Positions 1-13,065 of a stretch of DNA of 64,000 nt are shown here, one piece after another. Each line of letters opens with the position of its first letter. Positions within the stretch are counted from its first letter, which is position 1. Both the position numbers and the translations under genes were made by a program. The notes under the pieces are model-generated. The model made no database searches and was not told where the DNA came from. It worked only from the letters and a program-made list of their open reading frames with translations. Origin of the DNA: Microcebus murinus (Eukaryota > Chordata > Mammalia > Primates > Cheirogaleidae); NCBI RefSeq assembly GCF_040939455.1, contig NC_134108.1, forward strand, positions 21,171,501-21,235,500. The letters run 5' to 3'.

Positions 1-1844
1 TGTTTAGTGAGTTATGTCTCCCAGCTTAATCTCCAAGATTGTATGTGCTACTCATATGTATGAATCAGCAGCTCCCTGTTTGCTTGATTGGGAAGGTGCT
101 ATGCTTAGCTATGGAGTGTTTGCCTGTCATTGATTGAAGTTTGGTGGAAGAGCCAGCTGCTGAGATGGTCTTTTGTGCCCATGATAACCTCTGGTCCCCC
201 TAGGAGGGGCATACAAATCTCCAAGCTTTAGGAGGGATCCTGTAGCTCCCAGGGGGTTGCTTGATCTCTACTCCCCCTCAGGTGTGAGGAGGAGCAAGAC
301 AAATCATGGCTAGACTGTAAGAGCCTGAGAGATTTTACAAAGCTTCAGCAAGTTTGCTTAGAGGTGGGGTTGCTCAGAGGTTGCTTATCCAGCTGCTAGG
401 GGGAGCCACTGGTATGAAGTTCAGGAAAATCTCTTCAAGCCAAGAAGGCTGCTCCTGAGGGAAAGGCCTAATCACTTGAGTGCTAAGGCCCTGGGCTAGC
501 CTCTTTCTGCCCTTGTTCACTAGTGCAGTTTCTCTGAGATGTTGGCTTATCACTCTCCCTATTCATTCTCTGGAACTCCACAGCACTCTCCCATCAGATT
601 AGTCCACATGAGTTCCCTCACCACCTGAGACCAGCTCTTGAATTACTCCTCAGTCCATGTGTCTGACCTACTAGTGTGGGTTTCCCTGGGATGCTGACAG
701 GTAGAGGGGTCCCCAGTTGTGCATGCCTGTTCCACCACAAGACCCCAAGGGGAGAGAGGTAGGCTTCTCTGTCCTCAGGGGCCTCTGTCAAGGGCACGTT
801 CCTGCCAAGGAGAAGCAGCAACTTGTGAGTTTCTTGGCCCAAGCTGCACACCCTATTGTAATGAGTCAGGGGAGGCACCACTGCTCCCCTTTAGCTGGCA
901 CATCAAAGCATTTGGTTGTCTTGGGAACCAAGGGCTAGTCTAATTCACTCCAAGTGCCACACCCTTATCCAATATGGCAGTTTTCTGGCAGGAGTGGGGA
1001 ATGGGCACACTCACAGATCCCCATTCACCAGCAACCCTCCATGCTTTCCCATTGGATATGTCCATGAGGGCTTCCTCGATGCCCAAGTCCAGGACCGAGA
1101 CCTCTCCCCTGCATCTCCCTGTACCACTTTCATGTCTAGGATGCACCAGGTCTGGCCCACCTGTCTAAGCTGCTAGGGTGCAATGCTGCAAAATGCTGGT
1201 GGACAGGAAGCTTGGTGACCCTGTGCTTGGCTGGGGGAATGTGCACCGCACCTGCCGTAGAGAAGCAGCTGTTCAGGTGCTTCTCAGTTCAGAGTATTCT
1301 CCCAGTTGCGGTAGAGGGAGGCGGGGCCATGGCTAACAGCTGGCCATAGATAAAATTACTCTCTCTGATTCCAGATTGGAAGAGGTCCAGAGGAGTGTCT
1401 AGGTGTAAGAAAACCTGCACTCTGGTCTCTCATGGCACTGTCTTATGGACTGTCCCTTTTGAACACCCAAACTCCTAGGGTGGTTTACCCCACTATTCCC
1501 ATTTAGCCACTCTGCCCTGGCTCATGGAAGGTAGAAGTGCCTCCAATATGTTGTATGTCCCACTGTTCACCAAAGGCACCTAGGTGGTGGAGGGATTCCC
1601 CTTCTCACTAAGTGTTTCACTGGGGTCCGAGCCTCTGTGGGTTTGGTCCATGCTGCTGTCTTCTCCTATGTTCTTCTTTCTTAGTTTTGCAGTTTTTCTC
1701 ACTTGGGTCCCCTGTTGTCTCTCCCTGTGATCCACACCTGAGCTGCAACTGCTCTCCGCTTCCCTCAGTCCAGTGTTCTACTTTCCAGCCAGGACAATCT
1801 GATGACCGATGTCTCTAGTTGGCCATCTTGGCTGATCCCCCCCA
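1..1844 (-). mobile_element. L1 LINE, 5' end/5' UTR, minus strand, cut by window start
   Basis: Read on the minus strand, the sequence starts near 1844 with a short G run followed by GCCAAGATGGCCAACTAGAG, close to the conserved start of primate L1 5' UTRs (a YY1-site-like AAGATGGC). The next 1.8 kb is GC-moderate, without long open frames, as expected of an L1 5' UTR, and the element runs off the left edge. A preserved 5' end suggests the copy may be full length outside the window. The plus-strand flank AATATTTTATTTTA just after 1846 may be part of its target-site duplication. The assignment of the first few hundred bases to the same element is inferred from continuity, not from a recognised motif. 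Confidence 0.72.
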
Positions 1845-1873
1845 CCAATATTTTATTTTAAATCCAAGCACTT

Positions 1874-2176
<303 letters not shown>

Positions 2177-2299
2177 TTAATGAAAACCCAAGTTTCTACA
2201 TGTCTTTTCTGATCTTTCTACATCTACTTCTTTCTACCATCTACTTCTTATCCTGTTTCATATACTAATATTTTAGGATTGGCTTAAAGTAGTAGCATA

Positions 2300-3370
2300 T
2301 GAACACTCATTTTCATTAACAAAACATTGAACTATTCTTAAACAAAAAAACCAGAGCTCTACAGGAAAATGTCAGATTCCAGGATAGAACCAAAAAAGTG
2401 CAAGATAAGTCTGGAATATTTTGTGCTACTGAAAATGAGGAGGTGCTCAAGAAAGATGGGCTTATGTCAAAGGATGCAGAATTCAATTTGAAGGGAATCC
2501 TAATATCCAAATCTGAGACAATTTAAGCAAAAAATAAATAAACAAATAATGACTATAAGAGATTAAAACACACAGAATAAAAAAACAAATGACAAAGCCA
2601 TACCGATGTAAATACACAACTAAAATAATAAATAAATGGGAAGCATGGGGAGCAATTTCTCACAGTAGAATTTCAACTAACAAACACAGAAGGAAGAGTG
2701 AAAACAGAAAATCACCACTTGTCAAACAGCACAGTATAGTTGTTTCAGGGCAAGAATCATCAGTGGATGCTAAAATCAGTGAGCGAAAATATGAGAAACA
2801 GGATATTTACGTAGTCTCAAAGTATCTTTCTGCAAGATCCTCACATATTAAAACAGGAAAAACAGTAACTTTACAATGAAGGATCCTGGAGGGTACCACA
2901 GTACCACAGTATCCAAGTAATCGAAGTTAACATCGCCAGCTTTCTACAGTATTCTTACCCAAAATAAATAACCTAAATTAATCATAAGAATAGATCACAT
3001 AACCCTAAATTTGAGAATATTTCTAAAAATAACTGACCAGTAATTTTCAAAAGTGACAAGGACATAAAAGACAAAGAAGAATTGAGAATCAGTTACAGAA
3101 TCAAGGAGGCGAAGGATACGTGGCAACTGAATGCACTATGTGATCATGGATTGGATCCTAGACAAGGAAAATGACATTAGCAGGACAACTGGTAAAAGTA
3201 GTAATATGAATAAGATTCAATGATACAACTGAATCAGTGTTAATTTCCTGATTTTGATTATTTGATTATATGAGATGTTAACTTTTGGGGAATCTGGGTG
3301 AGAGTATACCAAGATTTTTTTGTAACTTTTTCATAAATCTGAAATTATTTCAAAATGGAGTTAAAAATGT
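2300..3370 (+). mobile_element. Ancient L1 (L1M type) 3' end
   Basis: The stretch ATTGGATCCTAGACAAGGAAA, then GACATTAGCAGGACAACTGG, then AGTGTTAATTTCCTGATTTT, and finally GAAATTATTTCAAAATGGAG matches the order of landmarks in the 3' terminal region of old mammalian L1 (L1MB to L1ME type). Positions 3060-3370 are the secure part. The leftward extension to 2300 is inferred from composition and continuity. A 96-codon open frame at 2589-2879 has no recognisable domain and lies in this remnant, so it is not called as a gene. Confidence 0.55.
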
Positions 3371-3546
3371 AAAATGAACATAATGGGTAGAGAAATAATT
3401 TTATATTTTGCATAGAATTCAGAGTACTTCTGTAACAGTGGCCTTAATCCTGTCAAGAAGTAGCCCCATCTTTCAGACAAAGAAACTTAGACTAAGAAAG
3501 TTGAAGTCACTTGCTTTAAGATCACAGGATTAGTGAATGACTTTTA

Positions 3547-3902
3547 GGCTATGGCCTGAATGTTTGTGTCCCCACAAAATTCATATGTTGAAACCTAATG
3601 CTCAATGTGATGGCATTAAAAGGTGGGGCCTTTGGGAGGTGGTTAAGTCATGAGGACAGAGCCTCATGAATGGGATCAATGCCCTTATAAAAGAGGCCCA
3701 CAGGAGACCCCTTGCTCCTCCCACCATGTGAGGACACAACAAAAAGACTTCATCTATGAACCAGAAAGGGGGCCCTCACCAGACACCAAATATTCAGGCA
3801 CCTTGATCTTGGGGGTGCCAGCCTCTGGAACTGTAAGAGCTAAATTCTGTTGTTATAAACTATGCAGTTTATAGTATTTTGTTATAGCAACAGTCTTAAC
3901 AC
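3547..3902 (+). mobile_element. MaLR solo LTR (MLT1-like)
   Basis: The order of landmarks is that of an MLT1-class LTR of the ERVL-MaLR group: CTGAATGTTTGTGTCCCCAC, AATTCATATGTTGAAACCTA, GGTGGGGCCTTTGGGAGGTG, CCACCATGTGAGGACACA, CCAGCCTCTGGAACTGTAAG, and the terminal GTATTTTGTTATAGCAAC. No internal retroviral genes flank it, so it is a solo LTR. A related copy lies on the other strand at 33150-33517. Confidence 0.85.
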
Positions 3903-3999
3903 AAAGTCCTCCTGACTCCAAAGACATAAAAGATAAGTGGTACTTTAGAATTCAATTATATCATATAATCATGTCATTATTGTTTTGCTTTTAAAAGTC

Positions 4000-4690
4000 A
4001 TATTAATTGAGAAATGATTTACATGCAATAAAATGCACCTACTTTAAGGGTAAAGTTTGGTGAGTTTTGACAGATGTAGATAGTCATGTAACGTCACCAC
4101 AATCAAGACATAGAACATTTTGTCACCCCAGAAAATTCCCTTGGGTACCTTCCTAGTCAATTGCTCCCCTTCTCCAGCCCCAAGCAATCATGATCTGTTT
4201 TCTGTCCTTTGGATTAGATTTGTCATTTTTAAGGTTTCATATAAATGGAATCATTTAGTGTATATTGTTTTGTGTCTGGCTTCTCTTGCCCAGGATAATG
4301 TTTTTGGGATTTAGCCATGTTATTGGGTATGTCAGCTGTTCACTATTTTTCACTGTAGTACTTCTTTTATGCATATGCCACAATTTGTTTATCCATTTAC
4401 TTATGGATGGTAATTGGAGTTAGTTACAGTTTGGGTTATTATGAGTAAGGTTACTTTGAGCATTCATGTACAAATCTTTTTGTAGACATATGTTTTCATT
4501 TCTCTTACGTAAATACCTGAGACAGGATTGCTTAGTGGTATGGTTAAGTGTATGTTAACTTTGTAAGAAATTGTCAAACTGTTTGCCACAGTGTTGTACT
4601 ATTTTATGTTCCATCAGCAATGAATGAGAGTTCCAGTTACTCCACATCCTCACTAACAGGAAATATAATCTGTTTGGATACATATTTTAT
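4000..4690 (-). mobile_element. Ancient L1 fragment: 3' UTR and ORF2 end, minus strand
   Basis: Plus-strand landmarks such as ATTTAGCCATGTTATTGG, ATATAAATGGAATCATTTAG and CCACATCCTCACTAACAG are the reverse complement of the 3' UTR and ORF2 C-terminal part of old L1 elements. A second copy of the same segment is at 17530-18300. No open frame survives. Confidence 0.75.
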
Positions 4691-4749
4691 GTGTTTTGGA
4701 ACAAATGCTTATTCTGCAGTTTTCGCTTGGAGTGGTCTATAAATATATC

Positions 4750-5530
4750 TAGTAGGTTGCCATGTTGATAAATAAGTCTTTTCTAATCTTACTGATATCT
4801 ATCTAGTTTTTCTATACTGAGAGAAGGATAAGAACATATCCAAGTATTATTGTGGATTTGTCTATTTTTCCTTACAGTTATGTCAGTTTTGTTTCATGTA
4901 TTTTCAAGCTCTGTTATTGTATGCACACACATTGAAAATTATTATGGCATTTTGATAAGTTGACTACTTTAGCCTGATGAAATGCCCTTTTTATCGCTGG
5001 TGATATTCCTTGTTTTGAATACATCTTTGTCTAATATTAAAAGACACTTCAGTTTTCTCAAGATCAATGTTTGCCTGTTATGTATTTTATCATCCTTTTA
5101 CTTTTATTCTTTTTTAATATTTAATGTAAAATTCTTGTAGATAGTATATAATTAGGCCATATTTTTTATTTTGTCTTACAATTCCTGCCTTTTAATTAGA
5201 CTGTTTAGACCATTTAGTTTTAATGTAATTCTCAATGTGGTTGGGTTTAAATCCATAGATATCATCTTGCCAGTTATATTCTCTTTGACCCATTTGTTGT
5301 CTTTTTTTCCTCTTTTCCGTCCTTCTGTTATATAAAGTATTTTTTATTATTCCATTTCATCTACACTCTTACTATCTCCCTTTTTAAAAAAAAAAGTAGT
5401 TTCTTTAAGGTTTACAGTATGTATTCTTAACTTTTCACAGTCTACCTTCACTGAATATTATGCCACTTTCTTTATAATGTCAGAGCTTTATAATAGTACA
5501 TATTTTTTCTTCTTTCTTGTCCTCTGTGGA
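4750..5530 (-). mobile_element. Ancient L1 fragment, minus strand, left part
   Basis: Landmarks include TTCTTGTAGATAGTATATAA, GACCATTTAGTTTTAATGTA and CACAGTCTACCTTCACTG, in the order found in antisense copies of old L1 elements. The fragment is interrupted at 5531 by a Tigger-like DNA transposon and resumes at 5894. Whether it is the same insertion as 4000-4690, with an internal deletion, cannot be decided by eye. Confidence 0.65.
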
Positions 5531-5893
5531 ACAGGTTGGCATCCCTAATCCAAAATTCCAACATTCAAAATGCTCCAAAATTTGAAACTTTTTGAGTGCT
5601 GACATGATGTTGTAAGTAGAAAAATTCCATACCTGACACTTCTACTTTCTGATGGTTCAGTGAACATAAACTTTACTTCATGCATAAAATTATTAAAAAT
5701 ACTGTACAAAATTACTCTCAGACTATGTGTATAAGGTAGTATATAAAACATAAATGAATTTTGTGTTTAGTCTTGAGTCACATCCCCACAATATCTCATT
5801 ATGTATATGCAAATATTCCAAAATCTGAAAAAAGTCTGAAATCGCACAGTTTAATGATTCCAAGCATTTTGGATAAGGGATACTCAACGTGTA
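5531..5893. mobile_element. Tigger/pogo-like DNA transposon remnant nested in L1
   Basis: The left end ACAGGTTGGCATCCCTAATC and the right end GGATAAGGGATACTCAACGT are imperfect terminal inverted repeats: the reverse complement of the right end contains GTTGAGTATCCCTTATCC. Internal landmarks ATTCCAAAATCTGAAAAAAG and GAATTTTGTGTTTAGTCTTG fit a short non-autonomous pogo/Tigger-class MER element. L1 sequence continues on both sides, so it inserted into an already resident L1. The exact subfamily was not determined. Confidence 0.72.
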
Positions 5894-6617
5894 TTTTTTT
5901 CATATGCTTTACTTCGATGTGTAGTACAAAACATATAATATATTGATTATATTTTTAACTGACAATTATCCTTTAAGAAATTAAAAAATACAAAAAAAAT
6001 TTATATTTACGTGTTTACCATTTCTACACTCTTCAATTTCAGTCCTTTGTGAAGACCCATGTTTGTTGTATCATTTTGCTGAATAGCAACCTTTTAACAT
6101 TTCTGTAGCACAAGTTTGCTAGACAAGTTTTTTTCAGCTGCTTATCTAAAAAACTTTACATTTCTTCTTTATTATTAAAGGATATTTCTGCTGGATATAA
6201 AATCTCAGTTGACAGGTTCTTTTCTTTTAGTATGTTATAGGTATCCTCTAGCTTGCTGGATTTCTGGCAGTAGGTTTGTAGTTATTCTTTTGCAGTCCAT
6301 CTGTAGGCAATGTATCTTCTATCCCTCTTTTTTAAGAAAAAACATTTCTCGCTATCACTGATTATCAGTAATTTATAATGGGCTTTGGTGTGTTTTGTGC
6401 ATAAACATGCATATGTTTATCTGTCTTGGGATTTGTTGACTTTCTTGAATCTGTGCATTTACAGTATTTATCAAGTTTACAAGATTTTTGTTCATTACTT
6501 CTTCAAGTCATTTTATCCCCTCCCCAGGACTCAAATTACACATATGTAAGACCAGCTGATATTGTCCCAAAGGTCACTGATACACTGGTCATTTTTTGGT
6601 TACTATTTTATTAGGGG
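5894..6617 (-). mobile_element. Ancient L1 fragment, minus strand, right part
   Basis: This continues the L1 interrupted at 5531. Landmarks are AAGGATATTTCTGCTGGATA, GGCTTTGGTGTGTTTTGTGC, TTGTTGACTTTCTTGAATCT and CTCAAATTACACATATGTAA, in the consensus order. No coding capacity is left. Confidence 0.68.
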
Positions 6618-6989
6618 TTGCAAACATGCATAGCCCATTGCCAAACATCTAAAACCAGCTGTTTATGTATCTTGTCCAGTGTTCCAGTTGTTTATGGTAG
6701 GAGGGTAAATCTGGGTCTTGTTACTCTTTCAAGGCTGGATACAAAAGTCAACTACTTTTCTTTGGATTTGCTAAGTTACATCTCACAAAGCCAATATTTC
6801 CTAAACCCATTTCCCCCCAGACTGGCCAGTGTCACAGCCTGCACAGGGCTTTCTCCTTCACTTTTATGACTTAATGGTTTAGAGCAAGAACCTAAACAAG
6901 AACCAAGACCGTATGAAGCTAGTGAAATAAATAATAAATAAAACATTGGGGTATTCTTGTGGTCTAAGTGGTATTAAATAAGCATAAAG

Positions 6990-7302
<313 letters not shown>

Positions 7303-7320
7303 GCACAAAGGTGTGCTACA

Positions 7321-8872
7321 TCTTGATTGCCTAATAGCCATACTTTTTAACAGAAGGAGATGCATTCATGTGGTCAAGGAGTATTTTATGAGTACTCACT
7401 AGGCACTTGGAGGGAAAGAATTACTTAAATAAGAAATGCTTCAAGGAAGAAAACTGGATCCACTAAATAGGGAGCAATAGTCCCTGTGAGAACTGGGTTG
7501 AGTGTGTAATAGACAAGAAATTTGGGAACGTGATACAAAATCTTAGTTGCTGTGATTGGCCCTCTAATCTTGGGTCTAGCAGGTGAATAATTCTAAACCT
7601 CACTTAAAGGAGAGGCAAAAGCTGTTCGACATCTTCTGCTTAGCCAGGACCGAACCTCTTTGCCTTTTTAAATGTTTTTGCTTCTGCTAGAATGCCCCTC
7701 CTCCAGGGCAATTAATGTGTAAGTAATACACATTGATTTGTATATTAATTCTCCCATCTTGTACAAACCATACTTGGTGTGTGGAGTTTTCTTAATCTAG
7801 CTTTCCGCTCCCCAGGTCTTTTTCCTAACCATACTCTTTAAAGTTTTTTAAAAAATGATTTTAGGTTTTCAGAAAAGTGGCAGAGACATTACAGGGAATC
7901 CATATGCCTGCTCTTCCTAAACCCTCTCCCCATTCATCCCCTAATGAGAGTTAAGAATTCAATTTACAAAGCTTAAGTACCAGCCAGTGCATGTCACAAA
8001 TTCGAATTCTGGAAGAAAAGAAACCTAAAAGGTGAGTCTGTGTAACAGAAATATTTTGCTGCCACTTTAAAAGTCTTGCTTTAAATTTCTCAGATTTCAA
8101 TATCCTAGTTTTCTCTTCAGTTTGTAATTACCATTAGGATTCTATCAACAACAAAAATTTTAGCCAATTATACTTCTGAATGCTGTGTTTAAAAAAACAA
8201 ATACAGATGGCAATACACTTTGAGAATCTCTCCTATAAAAATAAAATAATTTTTTAAGCTGGTTTGCTGGTCAATCAGACAAATAATTAAAGTGAAGGGG
8301 TTTGGGGTTTGTTTCTTATTTAGTGTTGGTCAGTTAGGCACAAGAAAGCTGGCAGGAGAAACTGCAGTGCTTTCCATTTTGTGAGGGTTGCCAAGTAGAG
8401 TCAATTTACTTCCAGAATAACCTTGAAAATGTTCCTCTAATTTTTAGCAGATATGGTTTTGCTGGAAAAACTTTTTGTTTCTATTAAGGTCTTTCATTTA
8501 AATATCTTTCTTAATTCTTGTTTCTTTGTAGAGATGACAGTCTTTTTAATAGAGTGATTTCAATCTCGGTTTCTATCATAGATCAGCATATGCAGGGTCA
8601 CTCAATTCTATAAAGGATCTGACTCAGCAGGAAGAATAAAAATATCATACACTTGTCATCTGGTTGCCCATTTCAAACATCGTTGTCCGCATCTCTACAT
8701 GTTTTCTTCTAGGAGCTCATTTTTCCTTTCTATCCAAAGTTGTTCTTCAGAAGAGTCCCAAAGGGGAAATGAATTAAACAAGTTGCATGACAGGTGTGGA
8801 ACATTTGGGTCATTTAGGAGTTGATTAGGTAGAGTTGATACGTGACCGTATTTAACAATGTCTTGTGGAAAG
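7321..8872. other. No gene seen; small L1 remnant at about 7835-7945
   Basis: No gene or splice-supported exon was recognised. A short stretch (TTTTAGGTTTTCAGAAAAGT, then ATTACAGGGAATCC) resembles the antisense 3' UTR of old L1. The remainder is AT-rich single-copy-looking DNA. Confidence 0.4.
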
Positions 8873-8906
8873 GTGTGTATGTGTGTGTGTGTGTGCATGT
8901 GTGTGA
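8873..8906. repeat. (TG)n microsatellite, interrupted
   Basis: An alternating TG tract interrupted by single A and CA changes, about 34 bases long. Confidence 0.9.
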
Positions 8907-10224
8907 GCACACAAATGATTCAACTTCATGCATTTATCAATGCTCAGTCATAGGCAGAGTGGTTTTCTATAAGAATACCATTCATTGTTTACCAATATAT
9001 AGCCTAATAGAACTATCCTTGAGGTAATATGGGTATTGTATTAGGGAATCCATTACTGACTGATTGGACATTCTGAATTTTAATAGTAATCTTCTTTAAA
9101 CATATTTAAATATTACTTATGTCCCAATCTACACATTGAATCTAATAATCTAAATGATTATAGGTAGTTTAATGTCCCTTGAGCCATGAGCATCATAATG
9201 TACATGGTGTGATAGTTAGAGCAGATGCTTCCGACCACTTATTCTATGTTGTGTGAAGTTACCTTTCAGATTGAGGTTTCCAGCAGCAGCATAAGAAAAT
9301 CTGAAATGAATACCAAAAGCATTATTTATTTTTTAAAAAGCCAAACTGAAGTTTGTGGAAGAAAAATAAGTCAGCATTTATGGATGGAACAGAGAATGGA
9401 AACATCTGACAGAACAGTAGGAAACTTTGTTCTGTTTTGAATGCCTCACCACTACTCATACCATCTGTCACGCATTTTCTCATGAAATAAACAATTTTCC
9501 AAATTTTTCTTGATCCAAGGAAGAGACATTTTGCATGTTATTGATTTACTTATCCTATGTAGACTTAAGGTAATGGTATTTAAGAAAATAATTTTTAAAA
9601 GAGATACTTTTATTCAAATAGGTAGTAGTGGTTTTATTTGAAAGTATTTGTCGAGGACATGAGATGGGGACACATATTATAATAGATTGAATGGGAAATG
9701 GGAGGGGGGGTGCTTGGAGAGAGAGGAAGTGATGCCAAGAGCAAACACTGAATTTCCTGCCGTTTTGATTTTCCAAAATCAGAGTGGCTGAGAGAAGGAA
9801 CTCGAGGGGAAGGGAAAGGAGCTATGGCTTCTCCAGAGGAGGTCTCCTTCATAACATTTTTGAACTATCGCCACAATCTGGCAATATTTCGATGCCAGAG
9901 GAAAGATGACATTCTCGGCATTATTTGTGGTTTTCCTATCATGTCTCAGTTGATTGTACAAGTCTCTTCCGACCCTTCCATATGGGAAAATTAGCTTTTC
10001 TTAAATAATTATCTTAATCGCCCAGGGCATTCCCATCACAGTCCAATGACAGCCTTGACTCTGACCGTTAGTGGCTTAGTATAATGTTCTTTTAACATCT
10101 CATCTCTAAGATTATTTTTTTCTATGTATTGATAATAACTTTCGCCTTCTGTTTTCCTGCTCTTGCTTCTTCTAGTCTATTATACAAGTGCTATTTTTCC
10201 TAGCTCAAGAAAAATGTGATTTCA
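8907..10224. other. No gene seen
   Basis: AT-rich DNA without a recognisable gene or an obvious repeat. Short open frames here lack any domain signature. Confidence 0.4.
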
Positions 10225-10385
10225 GGTTCTGGATGCAGTCTCGGCTTCAGTGTAGCGTAGGTTGCTGGGCAAGTTTCTCAGCCTCCTGCCTCTTCAATCG
10301 TTTATCTGCTCCGCAAGGCTGTGGGGAAGGTTGAATGAGATAATGTATTTACAGCATCTGGTTCGTATTAGGAGATAAATGTTTA
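10225..10385 (+). mobile_element. MIR SINE fragment
   Basis: The core GGGCAAGTTTCTCAGCCTCC, followed by GGTTGAATGAGATAATGTAT and AGCATCTGGTTCGTATTAGG, follows the MIR consensus order from the tRNA-derived core to the 3' end. It is diverged, as normal for MIR. Confidence 0.75.
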
Positions 10386-12655
10386 TTCCCTCCCCTCAGT
10401 CTTTCCTCACTATTCCCATTATTGAGACCATCTTTCCTGTTGTGGCTTTCGTCCCTGGGCCTCTGGTCCTCCTCCCCGCATTCATGGCACCGCCCTTGTC
10501 CTCACCGATGGGACCAAAGCCTGACAAGACAGAGGCACTGTGGGCTGAGGTGACGCTTCTCTTCTGTTATGCTATGTGTGAAACAATTTTACGATTTCAC
10601 AGTTTATACTTCATAAAGCAATAAAAAGCAGGAGTGAAACCATCAGAGCCCTTCTGGCTTTTACTCATGTTTTTGAAATTGGATTCTTTGTTTATCTACA
10701 CACGTTAGTTACTGTCTCCTGAGGTCCAGCCATGTTTCCTTGCTTTCTTCCTTTGCAATCCCTACCCTCGCACCATATCTTTCTTTGTAATTTCATTATA
10801 TTAATAATTCAAAACAATAAGAAAACATTTTTAAAGGAATGCTAGGAAGACTTCACGGAGAAGGTGGAATTTTGTCTGAAAAATTAACCTCTTTTTTCTA
10901 TTAAGACTTTTTCCTCCCTTTTGAATATCCTTTAATTGACTATCCATTTAAGATTAATGGTGACTTCTGGTTAAACCCAGTGGCCTTGCATCTCTAACTT
11001 TTCTTGACCTGCGCATGAACGCTAATTACTGGTGCTTATACTACTCTGTTCTTCTGTGGTAGCTCTTCTCTCCTCACACCTCTCATTCCAGCTCCTCATT
11101 CTCATGTGTGACCAACTTTTAAATCATGGAGTCTCTTTATCTAAGATGCTTTTTGTAACCACTTCTCCTTTTCCCTTTTTTCCAGGAACCTAAAAAAAAC
11201 TCTTAGCTCTACCCCATCTTCCTTTTTATTTGCTACATCTTACTCTTGGAAGCTCCTGTCGATTCAGGAGGTAAAAGGTGGCCAGTGGTAAGAGTCAGGA
11301 GGAGCATGTGTAAGAGTTAGGAGAAACAAGGAGGAGAAAGTGACAGAAACAAACTTGCTTTGCGGCTTTGTGTGCTAATTTATATCAAGACACCCGCGTA
11401 CCTACCTGTAATATGAGCTCATTAGATTTTCTTAAAATCAGAGGAATGTTTACATAAAAACCATTAAGATTGTTAGCTATTAGTTAATACAAACAAGTTC
11501 CCGGTCAAATGACAATAACTTAACTTTCTAGCTCAGTTTTTGAATAGCACCAAAGCCTAGTAGGCAAAGCAAACATTTCTCACAAGCCCTTTGACAAGGA
11601 CCATCTAATGGCTTCCATGTAGCTTGGTATGTTTATTACAAGGGCTAATGGCTCAGTACACACATTCTTAATAGATGCAAATACTCATAATGCCATTTCC
11701 GTTGGTTTGGCATGATCCCCTCAGTGTCCGTATGAAGACAAGGCTAACTGGCCCATTTTCAACTAGCATTCCCAAGTATTGAGAAGTTCTTCTCGTTCAT
11801 CACCCTCCTTGTAGATTCACTTCACAGTCTCTCTAATATCCTTTCCTTTCAGTACCAATGGAGCCACCAAACTGATGCCTTTTTCACACAGTGTTTTCAT
11901 TGTTGAAGCCAGGTTGGTCTCCTGGCCATTAGTCCTACAAGACTTTAATCTGTCCCAGCTGGCACAGCAAGATTGGATTTCTGAGAGCAGAGCTAGAAGT
12001 CCTGCTCCTAGACTTCATGGCTCTACATTCAGGAGGCTATGAGTGGTGACAGCCAGGGTCCTGCACTTGTCCAGCATTGTGACCCAAGTTCCAAACAAAA
12101 CTTACAATTTACACATAGAGTGTCTTTTGCCTCTCCTTTTTCAAGATGATCCTTCCACCTGCAATTATCTACTTTCCTCCCATTCTGATTCCCAGTCTTA
12201 GTTTATTGAAACCCTACCTATCCTTCAAAAAAAGTTTATTTTTTTACAGACAAAATTCCACCTCCTCTATGCTGGAGTCTTCCCAGCATTTCTTTAAAAA
12301 TGTTTTCTTATTGCTTTGGCTTTTTAATATAATGATTTGTTGCCTGCGTCATAGATACAAGATTCTTTGAGGCCTTAGATCTACCGAGCCAGCTAACACT
12401 TTATCTTGCACTTAAAATCATTTCCTTATTGCTTCAAGAGTCTCCATCAATTATATTCTTCTTGCTTTATTATTTATTTATTATCTTCTTACTTTTGTTT
12501 CATTCTTTCCTAATCTTTAAAAAAAAGTAGAGCAATATATTGGGTCCACCTTGGCCAGTTAAGGTCTAGGAGTTAGAAAATAGAGATGTATAGATGAGCA
12601 ACATATGATCATTGAATGGATAAATAAATATATTTAAAATAATATGCCACTTTTC
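10386..12655. other. No gene seen; possible weak L2 traces near 12120-12420
   Basis: No exon or functional RNA was recognised. Around 12120-12420 the pyrimidine-rich text (ATTCCACCTCCTCTATG, then CCTGCGTCATAGATACAAG) loosely recalls an L2 3' region but is too diverged to assert. Confidence 0.35.
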
Positions 12656-13065
12656 TGTTTCCTTTAATCCATTCTCCACACTGTAGCCAGAATGCATCTG
12701 CTCATGGTGCTTCCTCGCTCAAGCCCTGTAAAATCTTGCTATTGCCATTAGGATGTGCAAATTCTTAAAAGGCCTGGTTATGATCTGGTTCCCATTTGCT
12801 TCTGCAGCCTCCACTCTGCTCACCTTCTCACACTAGGACTCTCCAAAGAGTCCTTACTCTCTCTGGGCCTTCTAGATGTTGTTGTCTCTGTAGGACATCA
12901 TCTTCCTGCCCCCCCACCACTCACTCCCCAGCAAATTCCAGCTCATCCTTTGGGTTCAGCTTAGACATCATTTCCTCTGGGGACTCCCTCTGACCAACCA
13001 GGATTAGTACAGGTACCCTTCCAAGGTTCTCTTCCCGCTTCTCCAGGGCAGGCCTGTGTTGTTAT
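12656..13065 (+). mobile_element. L2 LINE 3' region
   Basis: CATTCTCCACACTGTAGCC, GCCATTAGGATGTGCAAATT, ATGATCTGGTTCCCATTTGC and the later GACATCATTTCCTCTGGGGA follow the L2 order from ORF2 end to 3' UTR. Overlapping short open frames are explained by this repeat. Confidence 0.7.

Noticed and set aside
2589..2879. Open frame of 96 codons, plus strand
   Set aside because: It sits in the ancient L1-like remnant and has no recognisable domain.
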